Below, piece after piece: positions 45,536 through 54,368 of a stretch of DNA of 64,000 nucleotides (position 1 is the stretch's first letter; each line of letters opens with the position of its first letter). The notes beneath the pieces are model-generated. The model was not told the origin of the DNA. It searched no databases and worked only from the letters and a program-made list of their open reading frames with translations. This DNA comes from Symmachiella dynata (GTDB taxonomy: Bacteria > Planctomycetota > Planctomycetia > Planctomycetales > Planctomycetaceae), in contig NZ_CP036276.1 of NCBI RefSeq assembly GCF_007747995.1, forward strand, positions 5,694,001 to 5,758,000, read 5' to 3'. The translations under genes were made by a program, and so were the position numbers.

Positions 45536-46267
45536 ATGCCACAACTCGACGGTCAAGTTTGTGTGATTACGGGTGCGAATCAAGGGATTGGCAAAGCCAT
45601 TGCCGAAGCATTCGCCGCCGAAGGAGCCAAGTTGGCGCTCTGTGCGCGAAACATGGAGAAGCTTGGCAAAGTTGAAAAAGAATTGACGCAAGGGGGCGCC
45701 GACGTCTTAGCGGTTTCCACCGATGTCTCTGACGATGCGGCGGTTGAGCAGTTTTTCAATCTCATCCAGGAGCGGTTTGGTCGGGTGGATGTGCTGATCA
45801 ACAACGCGGGCGCCTTCGATGGAGGCCGGTTGGATCAGGTGACGACCGAGGGTTGGAACAATGTGATCGGTGCTTGTTTGACCGGCGCGTTCCTTTGTAG
45901 CCGCAGTGCCTTTTCCATGATGAAAGAACAGGGAGGCGGTCGGATTATCAACATCGGTTCGATATCCGCCCAACGCACCCGCGAGGCCTGTGGTCCGTAT
46001 ACAGCGGCGAAATTCGGCGTTTGGGGATTGACGCAAGCGACCGCTCTGGACGGGCGGCCTTTTGGAATCATCTGCAGTTGCCTGCACCCCGGAAACGTGC
46101 GGGTCGAACGTCGTGTTGAATCCGGTTTGACTTCCGATGACGAACCCATGATGAGCATGGAAACGATTGCCAAAGTCGCGCTGACGATGGCCACCTTACC
46201 GCCTGAGGTGAATATGTTGGAGGCGATTGTGCTGCCCAATGAACAACTATACGTCGGCAGAGGCTGA
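45536..46267 (+). CDS. Short-chain dehydrogenase/reductase
   Basis: A 243-residue NAD(P)-dependent oxidoreductase of the classical SDR type. The nucleotide motif is VITGANQGIGKAIAEAF (TGxxxGxG), followed by NNAGAFDGG, the catalytic serine in NIGSISAQRT and the Tyr-Lys pair in YTAAKFGVWGLTQA. The C-terminal VRVERRVESGL and MSMETIAKVALTMATLP are ordinary. AGGAAAG precedes the ATG. The substrate is unknown. It is followed 16 bases later by the methyltransferase-like gene, so the two form an operon. Confidence 0.92.
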   Translation: MPQLDGQVCVITGANQGIGKAIAEAFAAEGAKLALCARNMEKLGKVEKELTQGGADVLAVSTDVSDDAAVEQFFNLIQERFGRVDVLINNAGAFDGGRLDQVTTEGWNNVIGACLTGAFLCSRSAFSMMKEQGGGRIINIGSISAQRTREACGPYTAAKFGVWGLTQATALDGRPFGIICSCLHPGNVRVERRVESGLTSDDEPMMSMETIAKVALTMATLPPEVNMLEAIVLPNEQLYVGRG

Positions 46268-46283
46268 CACCAGGGGAACCCAT

Positions 46284-47054
46284 ATGAACTTATTTCAAGC
46301 TGCACAACCTTGGGAATACCGATGGCGCATCGCGATACTCTTTTTGAGCCAACCCGTGCTGGCTGCCATCTATTATTTTTGGAACGGATCCCAGGGCGTC
46401 TGGTACGCCCCTCCGATTGATCCGACCTATGGATTCATCGCCACATTGCTGGCCGGTTGCGGACTGGCAATTCGCATTTGGGGGACGAGCTTCTTAACCG
46501 CGGAAGTCGTCACCGGTTTGACGGCCCGCAACGACCGTTTGGTGGTCGGGGGCCCGTTTGCCGCCATACGTAATCCACTGTACGTCGGCACGCTGTTGAT
46601 TTTTGCTGGCTTTGGAATGTTCTTTGGACCGGTGTTCGCCGCGATTTTTGTCGCCGTGCATTGGCTGCGTTACGGTCGCGTGATCCGCTACGAAGAAGGT
46701 TTTTTGAAACAGGAATGGGGCGCTCAGTTTGACGCCTATTGCAAAACCGTGCCGCGTTGGTGGCCCAACTCGACCAGCCGCCAACATTTTGCCGGACCGT
46801 TTGCCACGATTGATGGTATTCTGGGCAACGGCGTGTTTTTTGGCATGTTTTTGGGTTATTCCGCCTCCGTGTGGTACGGGACGCTGGAACCGCTCGTCCA
46901 TTTTGAAGCTCTGGGGTGGATGGTTTCCGGCATTGCCTTGCTGCGGACGCGGTATCTGGGTGATCAGGCCGAGGCACAGCTCCCCGACCTTACCGCCGGT
47001 ATGCAGTTGGCTGCTCAGGAAAGTCCTGCCGGACAATCGCGGCATGCGGGTTGA
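46284..47054 (+). CDS. ICMT/PEMT-like membrane methyltransferase
   Basis: A 256-residue integral membrane protein. The signature of the isoprenylcysteine carboxyl-methyltransferase/phospholipid methyltransferase family is in the middle: GGPFAAIRNPLYVGTLLIFAG, then VIRYEEGFLKQEWGAQFDAY and CKTVPRWWP, which bind S-adenosylmethionine. It adds helices on both sides. I start at 46284, with AGGGGAA at 46271-46277 as ribosome-binding site; an earlier in-frame ATG overlaps the SDR gene. The substrate may be a phospholipid, quinone or small hydrophobic molecule; not resolved. Sits 16 bases after the SDR gene. Confidence 0.85.
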   Translation: MNLFQAAQPWEYRWRIAILFLSQPVLAAIYYFWNGSQGVWYAPPIDPTYGFIATLLAGCGLAIRIWGTSFLTAEVVTGLTARNDRLVVGGPFAAIRNPLYVGTLLIFAGFGMFFGPVFAAIFVAVHWLRYGRVIRYEEGFLKQEWGAQFDAYCKTVPRWWPNSTSRQHFAGPFATIDGILGNGVFFGMFLGYSASVWYGTLEPLVHFEALGWMVSGIALLRTRYLGDQAEAQLPDLTAGMQLAAQESPAGQSRHAG

Positions 47055-47427
47055 TGCCGGCCAAAACCGAGTTGGCCTTCAGTCTGCGTCGGTTTTTGCG
47101 ACGTTTTGAGACAATCCCGGCCGATGTAAAAGTAGGAACGAATCATTGGGAACGTCCCCGCTGATTCTGTTCCCATCAATCAACCACACGTGCTGGCTCC
47201 CATTGTTTTCCATGGGGGGCCGGCAACGTTCATCCATGAGCCCCGCCTTGAAGTTACGGGACTCAACTGCTCGCGACTTCTCTCGGCCAGCGAGATGGGG
47301 AACCGGGCGGCCACCATTTTTTCGCTGTCGGCTTAATGGCCGGGGTCGGAAGAAAACTGGCTAACGTGTATGTCCGGGGCTGATTGATTTTCTTATTAAT
47401 ATTTCCAACTCACCGAGGAGGCGCGAT
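47055..47427. other. 373-base intergenic region, no gene
   Basis: A short hairpin (GGCCAA and TTGGCC) lies at about 47058-47077, with a T run further on, and might end the SDR-methyltransferase transcript. AT-rich sequence at 47390-47410 (TTTTCTTATTAATATTT) is the likely promoter area of the following small gene, and GAGGAGG lies before its ATG. Frames in between look like chance. Confidence 0.45.
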
Positions 47428-47736
47428 ATGGCCGGGACCACGGACGTTGGCATGGATGTAGTAGACGAACTACGATTACGGAGATGGGCAAGGCAACACC
47501 ATGTGGCAAGCGAAGAGCGGGATGCGACTTGGCATCCGATTGTGCTCGACGAGATGCGCCGCCGCGACAGTGAGCATGAGATGACGCTCAAGCCGCATGC
47601 CTTTTCCGGCGCACTGGTGCCCCTTGCGCCGCATCAAACGATGACGCCGCACCGGCAACCCGCTCTGACCAAATCAGAAGGGACCTTGCTGTTTCGCATC
47701 GACTCCGCCGCTGACTCGGCCAGCCCCAACAGCTGA
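47428..47736 (+). CDS. Small hypothetical protein, 102 residues
   Basis: A 102-residue protein that I do not recognise by name, though the phrase DVVDELRLRRWARQHHVASE and WHPIVLDEMRRRD looks like a conserved planctomycete type. A strong ribosome-binding site, GAGGAGG, is positioned before the ATG. The first half is charged and probably helical; the second half is rich in Pro, His and Thr and looks disordered. No membrane segment or signal is present. It is convergent with motB, with 31 bases between. Confidence 0.72.
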   Translation: MAGTTDVGMDVVDELRLRRWARQHHVASEERDATWHPIVLDEMRRRDSEHEMTLKPHAFSGALVPLAPHQTMTPHRQPALTKSEGTLLFRIDSAADSASPNS

Positions 47737-47767
47737 ATCGGCGAATCCGACTTACCGCAGCGCTGCG

Positions 47768-48496
47768 TCATTCTTCGGCATCGGCTGTCCCTACGAATTC
47801 TTGCGAGTAGGTGTCCAATACGAAGACGGTGACACGGGCGTGATCGACGGAATCTTCATCTCCGATGTCGTCGATCGGCTCGGTGTCGCCGGCGGCGCTG
47901 ATCCGCAATCGGCGTTGTTCAACTCCATCGCGGACGAGTAAATCGGCAACGGCGCGCGCCCGTTGATAAGAGAGCTGCACCTTATCCAATTGGGGATCCT
48001 GGGGGACTTCGTCGTTTGACGAATGTCCCCGCACTTCAATCTTGTTCGGTTTGCCGGCAAGCTTTTCGGCAATCGTACGGACAATGGCAGCCACCTCCGG
48101 CGAGACCTTGCTGCTTCCCCTCTTAAAGGAAAGCTCGCCCCCAATCGTAATCGCCGTCCCTTCACGCCCGCGGAATACGCGGAGATGCGTCCCGTCGGGT
48201 GCCTTAATGCGCACGCCCCCGGTGCCCCGTTTTTTCTTGGGGACATCGTCGCGAAAGGCGCCCAGCGATTTCATTCTCTCCACCAGACTGTTCAACGGAT
48301 AGTTCTTCCCCGCCGGAGCTGCGGGAGCCGTGCTGTATCCCAAATACCCATGCAGCGCCGCCATCACGGCGCGGTATTTCGAATCCGCGACGACTTCGCT
48401 GAGCGAAACGAGCATGATAAAAAAGGTCAACAACAGTGACATCATGTCACCGTAAGTCACGACCCATTCTGGGACGCCCGCAGGTTCGTCATCCAT
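47768..48496 (-). CDS. motB: MotB/OmpA-domain protein
   Basis: A 242-residue MotB-like stator or peptidoglycan-anchor protein. The N-terminal membrane segment VPEWVVTYGDMMSLLLTFFI carries the proton-channel aspartate D17, as in MotB. The C-terminal OmpA domain has VRGHSSNDEVPQDPQLDKVQLSYQRARAVADLL and binds peptidoglycan. No motA is found next to it, because the upstream neighbour is on the other strand. MotB and the related TolR/ExbD proteins are told apart by D17 and the YGDMM motif, which fits MotB. A flagellar or other motor function is likely, though the stator partner is unknown. Confidence 0.85.
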   Translation of the reverse strand: MDDEPAGVPEWVVTYGDMMSLLLTFFIMLVSLSEVVADSKYRAVMAALHGYLGYSTAPAAPAGKNYPLNSLVERMKSLGAFRDDVPKKKRGTGGVRIKAPDGTHLRVFRGREGTAITIGGELSFKRGSSKVSPEVAAIVRTIAEKLAGKPNKIEVRGHSSNDEVPQDPQLDKVQLSYQRARAVADLLVRDGVEQRRLRISAAGDTEPIDDIGDEDSVDHARVTVFVLDTYSQEFVGTADAEE

Positions 48497-48775
48497 GGCA
48501 ATTCTCTACCTACGTGATGCACGTACGTTCTATCGATGGGCTGCTGAGGAGCGAAATTCTCTTGCCCTGTACACTTGTGTCGGAATTCCGAGCGGACCGG
48601 CTAAAGTGTTATCGTCGTTACGGTCCGCCTGACTTCTCTCGATTCCCCTGCTCCGGCAGCGACCGCCACGACAGGAATGATGCCCATCTCAAACGCCCTC
48701 GGCCCGTTGAGCATGTACAACAGCGAATCGGCCACTTATCTTATAACCAGGAGACAACGCGACTTATTTCCAGAA

Positions 48776-50113
48776 ATGGCATGCATGTTGAGACGATTTT
48801 GCAATAAACGACTGAGACTGACGGCGCGAATTTTGTGTTGCGCCGTCTGTGTCGCGTTCTGCTTAGCGCCGGAGACCGCCACCGCTTGTAAGTACTCGGT
48901 GCGGGATGTTGGTTTTGTGGATCTCAGTTCGCAGCCGTATCGCTTGTATTGTTTTCTGGATGGCGAGTCGCACGCGAGTTTTGCGGCGGAATTTCTCAAA
49001 ACCGCCAAGTCGCGTTTTGCGGATAGCAATGTGATTGCCGAAGTCGTCGACGTCGTTGCGAATCCCGATCACCCCGCATTGAAATACCGCCCCGCAACAA
49101 CCGCAATTGACTCACCGGAACTCGTGTTGGTCGCTCCGGAGTCCGACTTGCCTCCACTCCCGTTAGATGTCCCCGTAGCGACAATGGGCGATGAATTGAC
49201 TCGTCTGGTCGCCTCCCCCCTCCGCGATCAGATTTGGAATTCCATCGTCGAGGCTTATGCGGTTGTGGTCGTGATTGAAGGGGGATCACCAGAAGAAAAT
49301 CGCCGCGCCGCCGATGCCGGCAGTTTCGCGATTAAACAGTTGAACGGCATTATGTCCAAGATGGACAAACCGGTCGACACGCCTCCCAAGTTGTTAATCG
49401 TTTCCGCGGAGCAGGCGGCGCGCGAACCGGTGTTGCTTTGGAGTTGGGGACTCAGTGCGGAAGACCGTAAGGAACCGGCGGTGGTGACGCTCTTCGGACG
49501 GGGACGCCAACTCGGACCGGTCGTCGCCGGCAGTGATATCAGCGGCACGGAATTGTTTGAGACGTTGGCGCTCGTGGGCAAGTCGTGTGAGTGCGAATTG
49601 GACCGCAGTTGGATGCAAGGCCCGATGTTTCCGCACGCCTGGGACATCAATCGGCAAGCAGATGTGACTAGGGCCTTGGGGTTTGATGCGGAAAATCCGC
49701 TGATCAAAGTCGAGATCAGCCGCATCATCGCCCGCGGCGACCAAAACCGCTCGGCCAAAGATGCAGTCGATGCCATCGCCATCGACCCTTTGCTCGGTTA
49801 CGGAGAATTCGATGTCGATACCGTGTCCATTGATGAATCTCCGCTTGAGGAAGCGCCGCTTGATGAGGATCAAACCGACAGCGTCTCACCTGTGGAAGAG
49901 ACAGTCGAAAAACCATCCACAGCCGAAGTCTCCGCTGCGGCAGTAGACGCTAAACCAAACCCAATAACCGCCACCGAATCCCCCGTGGCGCAGCCGGAAG
50001 AAACATCAAGCTTAGCAACGAGAGATACGGCAGTGATTACGACCGTCCTGCTTTGCATCGTCGCAATAGGCGGCGGGTTGTTTTTGCTGTATCGCAGGCA
50101 GGGACAGGCATGA
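48776..50113 (+). CDS. Type I membrane protein of unknown function in exporter operon
   Basis: A protein of 445 residues from the ATG at 48776 (a second at 48785 is possible). A hydrophobic leader full of cysteines (ILCCAVCVAFCLAPETATA) precedes CKYSVRDVGFVDLSSQPYRL. The outer part has a beta-alpha look, with a tandem duplication-like pattern (TRLVASPLRDQIWNSIVEAYAV). A long acidic, Pro/Thr-rich linker (about 360-415) leads to a C-terminal membrane helix ITTVLLCIVAIGGGLFLLY and a basic end. The stop overlaps the start of the ABC permease gene (ATGA), so the three genes are cotranscribed. I do not recognise the family; the operon suggests a role in a MacB/LolCDE-like exporter. Confidence 0.8.
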   Translation: MACMLRRFCNKRLRLTARILCCAVCVAFCLAPETATACKYSVRDVGFVDLSSQPYRLYCFLDGESHASFAAEFLKTAKSRFADSNVIAEVVDVVANPDHPALKYRPATTAIDSPELVLVAPESDLPPLPLDVPVATMGDELTRLVASPLRDQIWNSIVEAYAVVVVIEGGSPEENRRAADAGSFAIKQLNGIMSKMDKPVDTPPKLLIVSAEQAAREPVLLWSWGLSAEDRKEPAVVTLFGRGRQLGPVVAGSDISGTELFETLALVGKSCECELDRSWMQGPMFPHAWDINRQADVTRALGFDAENPLIKVEISRIIARGDQNRSAKDAVDAIAIDPLLGYGEFDVDTVSIDESPLEEAPLDEDQTDSVSPVEETVEKPSTAEVSAAAVDAKPNPITATESPVAQPEETSSLATRDTAVITTVLLCIVAIGGGLFLLYRRQGQA

Positions 50114-51258
50114 TCGGGACAATGCGCTTAATATTTAACGAGATCCGCTATCGCAAATTCAACTTTCTGTTGAGTCTCGGCGCGGTGGCGGCGGCAACGG
50201 CGATCTTTGTTGCGTTTCACACAATCACGACAGCGCAGGAGCGTGAGACGCGCCGCGTGACCCGTGACCTGGGCTTCAATCTCCGCGTGATTCCTCGCGA
50301 AACCGATATGGATCGGTTTTATGCCACCGGCTACTCGGACCTCACCATGGACGAACAAGCCGTGCATCGCTTGGTCGAATATCCAGGCCTGTCTTACAAC
50401 CATCTGGTCGCCACACTGCAGCGACATTTTGAATTGAGCGGAGTCCCGGTGTTGCTGACAGGGATTTCCAACGAATATGCGCCGCCGGGGCAAAAGAAAA
50501 AACCGATGATCTTCACCGTTCCCCCGGGCAAGGTCTATGTTGGTTACGAAGTCGCGCAGCGGTTGAAAATCAAAAACGGAGAAACGCTCGATATCGGAGG
50601 ACAGTCCTTCGTCGTGGAACGCACTCTCTCTGAAACGGGAACCAGTGAGGACGTCCGCGTCTCGGCCAACCTCTCGGATGTGCAGGACATTTTAGGCGAG
50701 CCAGGCCGCATCAATGAAATTCAAGCCATTGATTGTCTCTGCATGACACCCGACGAAGACCCGCTGGGAATTCTCCGTAGCGAATTGGACGAGGCTTTTC
50801 CCGACGCCAAGGTGATCATGCTCAAGTCGATGGCCGAAGCACGGGCGCGGCAACGGCAATCGGCGGAAAAGTTTTTTGCCTATTTGACACCCGTCATTCT
50901 CATCGGCTGCGCGTTGTGCGTTGGGGCGCTGGCGATGATGAACGTCAACGATCGTCGCCAGGAAGTCGGCCTATATCGCGCGTTGGGACGTTCCTCGACA
51001 CGGATTATGACGCTGTTTATCGGCAAGGCGATTGTGATCGGTTTGTGCGGCGCAGCGGCCGGTTTTTTTCTCGGTGGGGCATTGGCCTTAAACCTCGGAC
51101 CGAAGATCTTCCCGGTGACCGCCGCAGCCATCAAGTGGCCTTGGCCGCTACTCAACGCATCGTTAGTGGCGGCTACGGGATTTACCGTGATAGCCAGTTT
51201 TCTGCCCGCCGCAGCAGCCGCATCGCAAGACCCGGCTGTGGCCTTACGTGACACCTAG
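50110..51258 (+). CDS. ABC transporter permease (FtsX/MacB type)
   Basis: A 382-residue permease. The first helix (about residues 17-40, FLLSLGAVAAATAIFVAF) is followed by a large outside domain of about 210 residues. Three more helices lie at the end, with FFAYLTPVILIGCALCVGALAMMN, the family hallmark NDRRQEVGLYRALGRSSTRI (FtsX-type coupling region), IVIGLCGAAAGFFLGGALAL and LVAATGFTVIASFLPAAAAA. It resembles DevC/LolC/MacB permeases, which extract or push out substrates rather than import them. The ATG at 50110 overlaps the stop of the previous gene, which decides the start. The ATPase follows. Confidence 0.9.
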   Translation: MIGTMRLIFNEIRYRKFNFLLSLGAVAAATAIFVAFHTITTAQERETRRVTRDLGFNLRVIPRETDMDRFYATGYSDLTMDEQAVHRLVEYPGLSYNHLVATLQRHFELSGVPVLLTGISNEYAPPGQKKKPMIFTVPPGKVYVGYEVAQRLKIKNGETLDIGGQSFVVERTLSETGTSEDVRVSANLSDVQDILGEPGRINEIQAIDCLCMTPDEDPLGILRSELDEAFPDAKVIMLKSMAEARARQRQSAEKFFAYLTPVILIGCALCVGALAMMNVNDRRQEVGLYRALGRSSTRIMTLFIGKAIVIGLCGAAAGFFLGGALALNLGPKIFPVTAAAIKWPWPLLNASLVAATGFTVIASFLPAAAAASQDPAVALRDT

Positions 51259-51313
51259 CCCGCGCCACGGTAAAACCAGCCGCTCACTCAGAACAAGAAA
51301 CCCCGTTGACGTC

Positions 51314-51976
51314 ATGATTCGATTCGAACACATCACCAAAACGTACCGCAAAAAGTCAGCGGATGTCTCGGCGCTGGACGATGTCTCGCTGGAAATTGCA
51401 ACGGGTGAGTTTGTCTCCGTCCGCGGTTCAAGCGGCAGCGGCAAGACGACGTTGCTGTTGACGACCGCCGGCATGTTGCGTCCCTCGAGCGGGCGCGTGC
51501 TGATGGGGGACAGAGAGTTATACGCGATCCCACAGCACGAGCGGGCGACGATCCGCAGCCATGAGATTGGTTTTGTGTTTCAAATGTTTCACCTCGTCCC
51601 CTATTTGAATGTGTTGGACAATGTGCTGCTGGCTGGAACGGGCAAGTCGTCCCGCGATGAGGCGATTCGTTTGTTGGACGGCTTAGGAATGGCCGGACGC
51701 GCGGGGCATCATCCAGCTGAGTTGAGTGCAGGGGAATGTCAACGGACGGCGTTGGCGCGTGCGTTTTTAAATTCTCCCAAGTTAATTCTGGCCGACGAAC
51801 CGACCGGCAACCTCGATCCGGAAAATGCCACAGTTGTCATGGAGCAATTGAAGGCATATCAAAAACTGGGTGGCACGGTGATCGTGGCGACGCATAGCGA
51901 ACGCATGGATGAGGTCGCCGACCGCGTAGTGCATTTAGACCATGGTCGATTGCAAACGATGAATGCGGGCGACTAA
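51314..51976 (+). CDS. ABC transporter ATP-binding protein (LolD/MacB type)
   Basis: A 220-residue ATPase that powers the permease just upstream. Walker A is GSSGSGKTTLLL, Walker B is LILADEPTGNLD and the switch histidine is in VATHSERMDE. The signature loop reads LSAGECQRTALARA, with Ala-Gly-Glu-Cys where most relatives have GGQ-Q. Q-loop region: FVFQMFHLVPYLNVLDNV. ATG at 51314 follows the ATPase-family start; the frame opens earlier within the permease gene. Small exporters such as LolCDE, MacB and DevBCA have this organisation. Confidence 0.94.
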   Translation: MIRFEHITKTYRKKSADVSALDDVSLEIATGEFVSVRGSSGSGKTTLLLTTAGMLRPSSGRVLMGDRELYAIPQHERATIRSHEIGFVFQMFHLVPYLNVLDNVLLAGTGKSSRDEAIRLLDGLGMAGRAGHHPAELSAGECQRTALARAFLNSPKLILADEPTGNLDPENATVVMEQLKAYQKLGGTVIVATHSERMDEVADRVVHLDHGRLQTMNAGD

Positions 51977-52036
51977 ATCGAAGATCACGATCCGAAACGA
52001 CCAACAACACGAAGCATTCAAGAACTGAGTTGACGC

Positions 52037-53071
52037 ATGACGGAATTGGAAGAGAAGACAAACCATTCGGCAATGAGCCGCTTCAGCCTCCGTGACTTCG
52101 CGCCGCTGATCAGCCTGTTCGTCATTGTGATCTTCTTCACACTGACCAACGACGATTTCCTGACGTTCGGACGTTTGCGGCTTGTTCTGCAACAAGGAGC
52201 TGTACTGGCGATCGTGTCGACCGGATTGACGTTTGTGCTGTTGTGCGCTGAGATTGATTTGTCGGTCGGCATGTTGGCGCTGTGGACCGCCTGCGCTTGC
52301 GGCGTGTTGTACGAACAACCCTTCGCTGCCGGGGAAGGCGGTCAGGGGGATATTTCGGTGACGACCTTGGTGGTGGTCATCGTTGTTCCGCTGCTGAGCA
52401 GTCTGTTATTGGGATTGATCTCAGGCCTGCTAACGGTTTCGTCGCGGTTGCCCAGTTTTATCATCACGCTCGCTATGATGAACATCGCCGACGGGCTGTC
52501 GAAAACGCTGACGCAGAGCGAAAAATTTGCTGTGCCCGAGGCGCTCAAAGAGATCGGCAATGGAAGGTTGAAGGTGACGGACGCTTTCTATTTGCCGTTC
52601 AGCGCAATCTTAGCAGCTGCCGTGATGATTCTGGGCCACATCGTATTGCAACATACCCGCTTCGGCCGTTACGTCTATATGACCGGCGGCAATCGCGAAG
52701 CGGCGCGGTTGGCGGGGGTGCGAACGGGGTGGATTGTGATCGCCTGCCTAGCGATCTGTGCCGTCACTGCCGGATTGGGAGGCCTAGTGAATGCCGGACG
52801 GTTGGGGAGCGTGACGTTGGATCAAAACGGCGAATTGTTGCTCAGCGCCGTCGCCTGTGTGGTGTTGGGTGGAACGAGCCTGTTTGGCGGCGAAGGGGGC
52901 ATCGGCCGGACGGTGATCGGCGTGCTCACCTTTAGTGTGTTGGGTGTCGGCTTGAGCGGACTGATCTCCGAAGTCGATTTCCTGGAAGACCGCATGCGAC
53001 CGTTGTTGATGGGCGTGGTGCTGATGACGGCGCTGGTGATCAACGGATTCCTCTCCCGCAAATCCGATTAA
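52037..53071 (+). CDS. RbsC-family ABC transporter permease
   Basis: A 344-residue permease of the ribose/xylose/galactose importer type (BPD_transp_2 fold) with about ten helices. Typical stretches are VLAIVSTGLTFVLLCAEIDLSVGMLAL, PSFIITLAMMNIADGL (family helix), HTRFGRYVYMTGGNREAARLAGV and GRLGSVTLDQNGELLLSAVACVVLGGTSLFGGEG with the conserved GGTSL. Such permeases pair with a periplasmic binding protein and a double ATPase (RbsA), neither of which is in the window. The gene lies 60 bases after the exporter ATPase gene and may be transcribed with it. Substrate unknown. Confidence 0.88.
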   Translation: MTELEEKTNHSAMSRFSLRDFAPLISLFVIVIFFTLTNDDFLTFGRLRLVLQQGAVLAIVSTGLTFVLLCAEIDLSVGMLALWTACACGVLYEQPFAAGEGGQGDISVTTLVVVIVVPLLSSLLLGLISGLLTVSSRLPSFIITLAMMNIADGLSKTLTQSEKFAVPEALKEIGNGRLKVTDAFYLPFSAILAAAVMILGHIVLQHTRFGRYVYMTGGNREAARLAGVRTGWIVIACLAICAVTAGLGGLVNAGRLGSVTLDQNGELLLSAVACVVLGGTSLFGGEGGIGRTVIGVLTFSVLGVGLSGLISEVDFLEDRMRPLLMGVVLMTALVINGFLSRKSD

Positions 53072-53411
53072 TTGCACTTGGCCTTGTGCTGTGAGATTTC
53101 TTCGTGGGGGAATCGCTCGTCCTGCGAAGAGAGGTGCGTTGCTTGGCAGACTACGTAAGAAAGGCCGCGCGCAGAGACGCAAAGAGTTATCTTGTGCAGA
53201 GCAGGTATTGCGAAACCTTGCATGGTCGTACGGCTTGGCTGGAGTCTGGCATTACTGAGTTTTCGTGAACGCGGGTTTTCAATAGTTTTCTTGATCTTCT
53301 TCTTTGCGACTCTGCGTCTCTGCGCGAGTCTTTTTTGCAGAGGCTCAACTCTCGTACGACATAGAAAGGTGCGTCGCGACGCACCCTACGGTCGGGGTTT
53401 CTTCCGTGGCG
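53072..53411. other. 340-base intergenic region largely filled by a dispersed repeat
   Basis: Apart from 53072-53132 and the last 20 bases, the gap is the repeat described at 53133. It lies between the permease gene and the convergent nadK. Confidence 0.6.
53133..53389. repeat. Dispersed repeat element, copy B (about 257 bases)
   Basis: Homologue of 21140-21390. It shares GCGCAGAGACGCAAAGAGTT, CGGCTTGGCTGGAGTCTGGC, GTGAACGCGG-type sequence and the right end CTGCGCGAGTC plus T run. The right border holds the perfect palindrome GGTGCGTCGCGACGCACC, whose surroundings recur inverted at 8341. The left border has GGTGCGTTGCTTGGCAGAC. The middle contains CGCAGAGACGC and, inverted, GCGTCTCTGCGCG. 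Confidence 0.8.
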
Positions 53412-54269
53412 TTACGGTTGTTGGTAGCGGGGTTGGCCGGCCCAGCCTAGTTTTCTGTGCAGTGTGCGGTAGTAGCTGTGTCCGGGAAGCTTCAGCATGT
53501 GCATGGCGACCGATGCGCGGGTGACTTCGATACGGTCGGCCGCCGTCAGCGGTTCGTGGATCTGACCGTCGATGACCAGCGTGACCCCTTCGGCGCATTT
53601 GGGCACGGTCAACGCATAGACACAGTCGGCGCGATCGACCAGCGGGCGGACGGTCAACGTGTGCGGGCAGATGGGCGTGATCACAAAAGCCGGTAAGTCC
53701 TGTCGTAAAATCGGGCCACCTGCGGAAAGGTTGTGAGCTGTCGAGCCGACCGGCGTGCTAATAATCAACCCGTCGCCGCTGTAGGTCGTGACCGGATCTC
53801 CATCGATCTCCAGATGCACATCGATCATCGAGAACGATGCACCGGCCGAGATAGCGACTTCATTCAGTCCCAAGTGGACCCGCTCTTCGCCTCCCTGGCG
53901 AATCAAGCGGCATTGATACATCAGGTAATCGACAACGGTGTATTCCCGGGCCAGAAGTTTGGGCAAATCCTGGCTGAATTCCTTGGGGGAAACATCGGCC
54001 AGAAAACCGAGTCGGCCGAGATTGATGCCTAAGATGGGAATCTGATGCATCCCCATTTGCCGACAGGCGCGCAAGATCGATCCGTCTCCACCGAGCACTA
54101 CGGCAATGTCCGCGGGACAGTTTTCAAAATCGGTCTCGCCATATTCCACGCCGACAATTTCAATGCCCGCTTGTGCCTCTAGCACCGGCCGTAACGCATC
54201 CCAAGCGGCCTGGACGTGCGGAGCTTGGTCACGAGCGATGATGATCAATTTCAACGGTGGCGGCGACAT
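53412..54269 (-). CDS. nadK: NAD kinase
   Basis: Makes NADP from NAD with ATP or polyphosphate. The 285-residue protein has the GGDGS motif in VVLGGDGSILRACRQ, the NAD-site stretch GINLGRLGFLADVSP, the second conserved motif NEVAISAGASFSMIDVHLEIDG and the Gly-rich SGDGLIISTPVGSTAHNLSAGGPIL with ITPICPHTLTVRPLV. It begins at the ATG at 54269. Convergent with the RbsC-type permease gene across the dispersed repeat. High confidence. Confidence 0.96.
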   Translation of the reverse strand: MSPPPLKLIIIARDQAPHVQAAWDALRPVLEAQAGIEIVGVEYGETDFENCPADIAVVLGGDGSILRACRQMGMHQIPILGINLGRLGFLADVSPKEFSQDLPKLLAREYTVVDYLMYQCRLIRQGGEERVHLGLNEVAISAGASFSMIDVHLEIDGDPVTTYSGDGLIISTPVGSTAHNLSAGGPILRQDLPAFVITPICPHTLTVRPLVDRADCVYALTVPKCAEGVTLVIDGQIHEPLTAADRIEVTRASVAMHMLKLPGHSYYRTLHRKLGWAGQPRYQQP

Positions 54270-54368
54270 GGCGGAACTTGGCCCAGCAGGAGGGTCGGGA
54301 TGGGAACGGCTGCAGCCTGAAGTATACGGGGAATCGGCCCCGGAAGGGAATGCGCCGCCTCAATCGGT

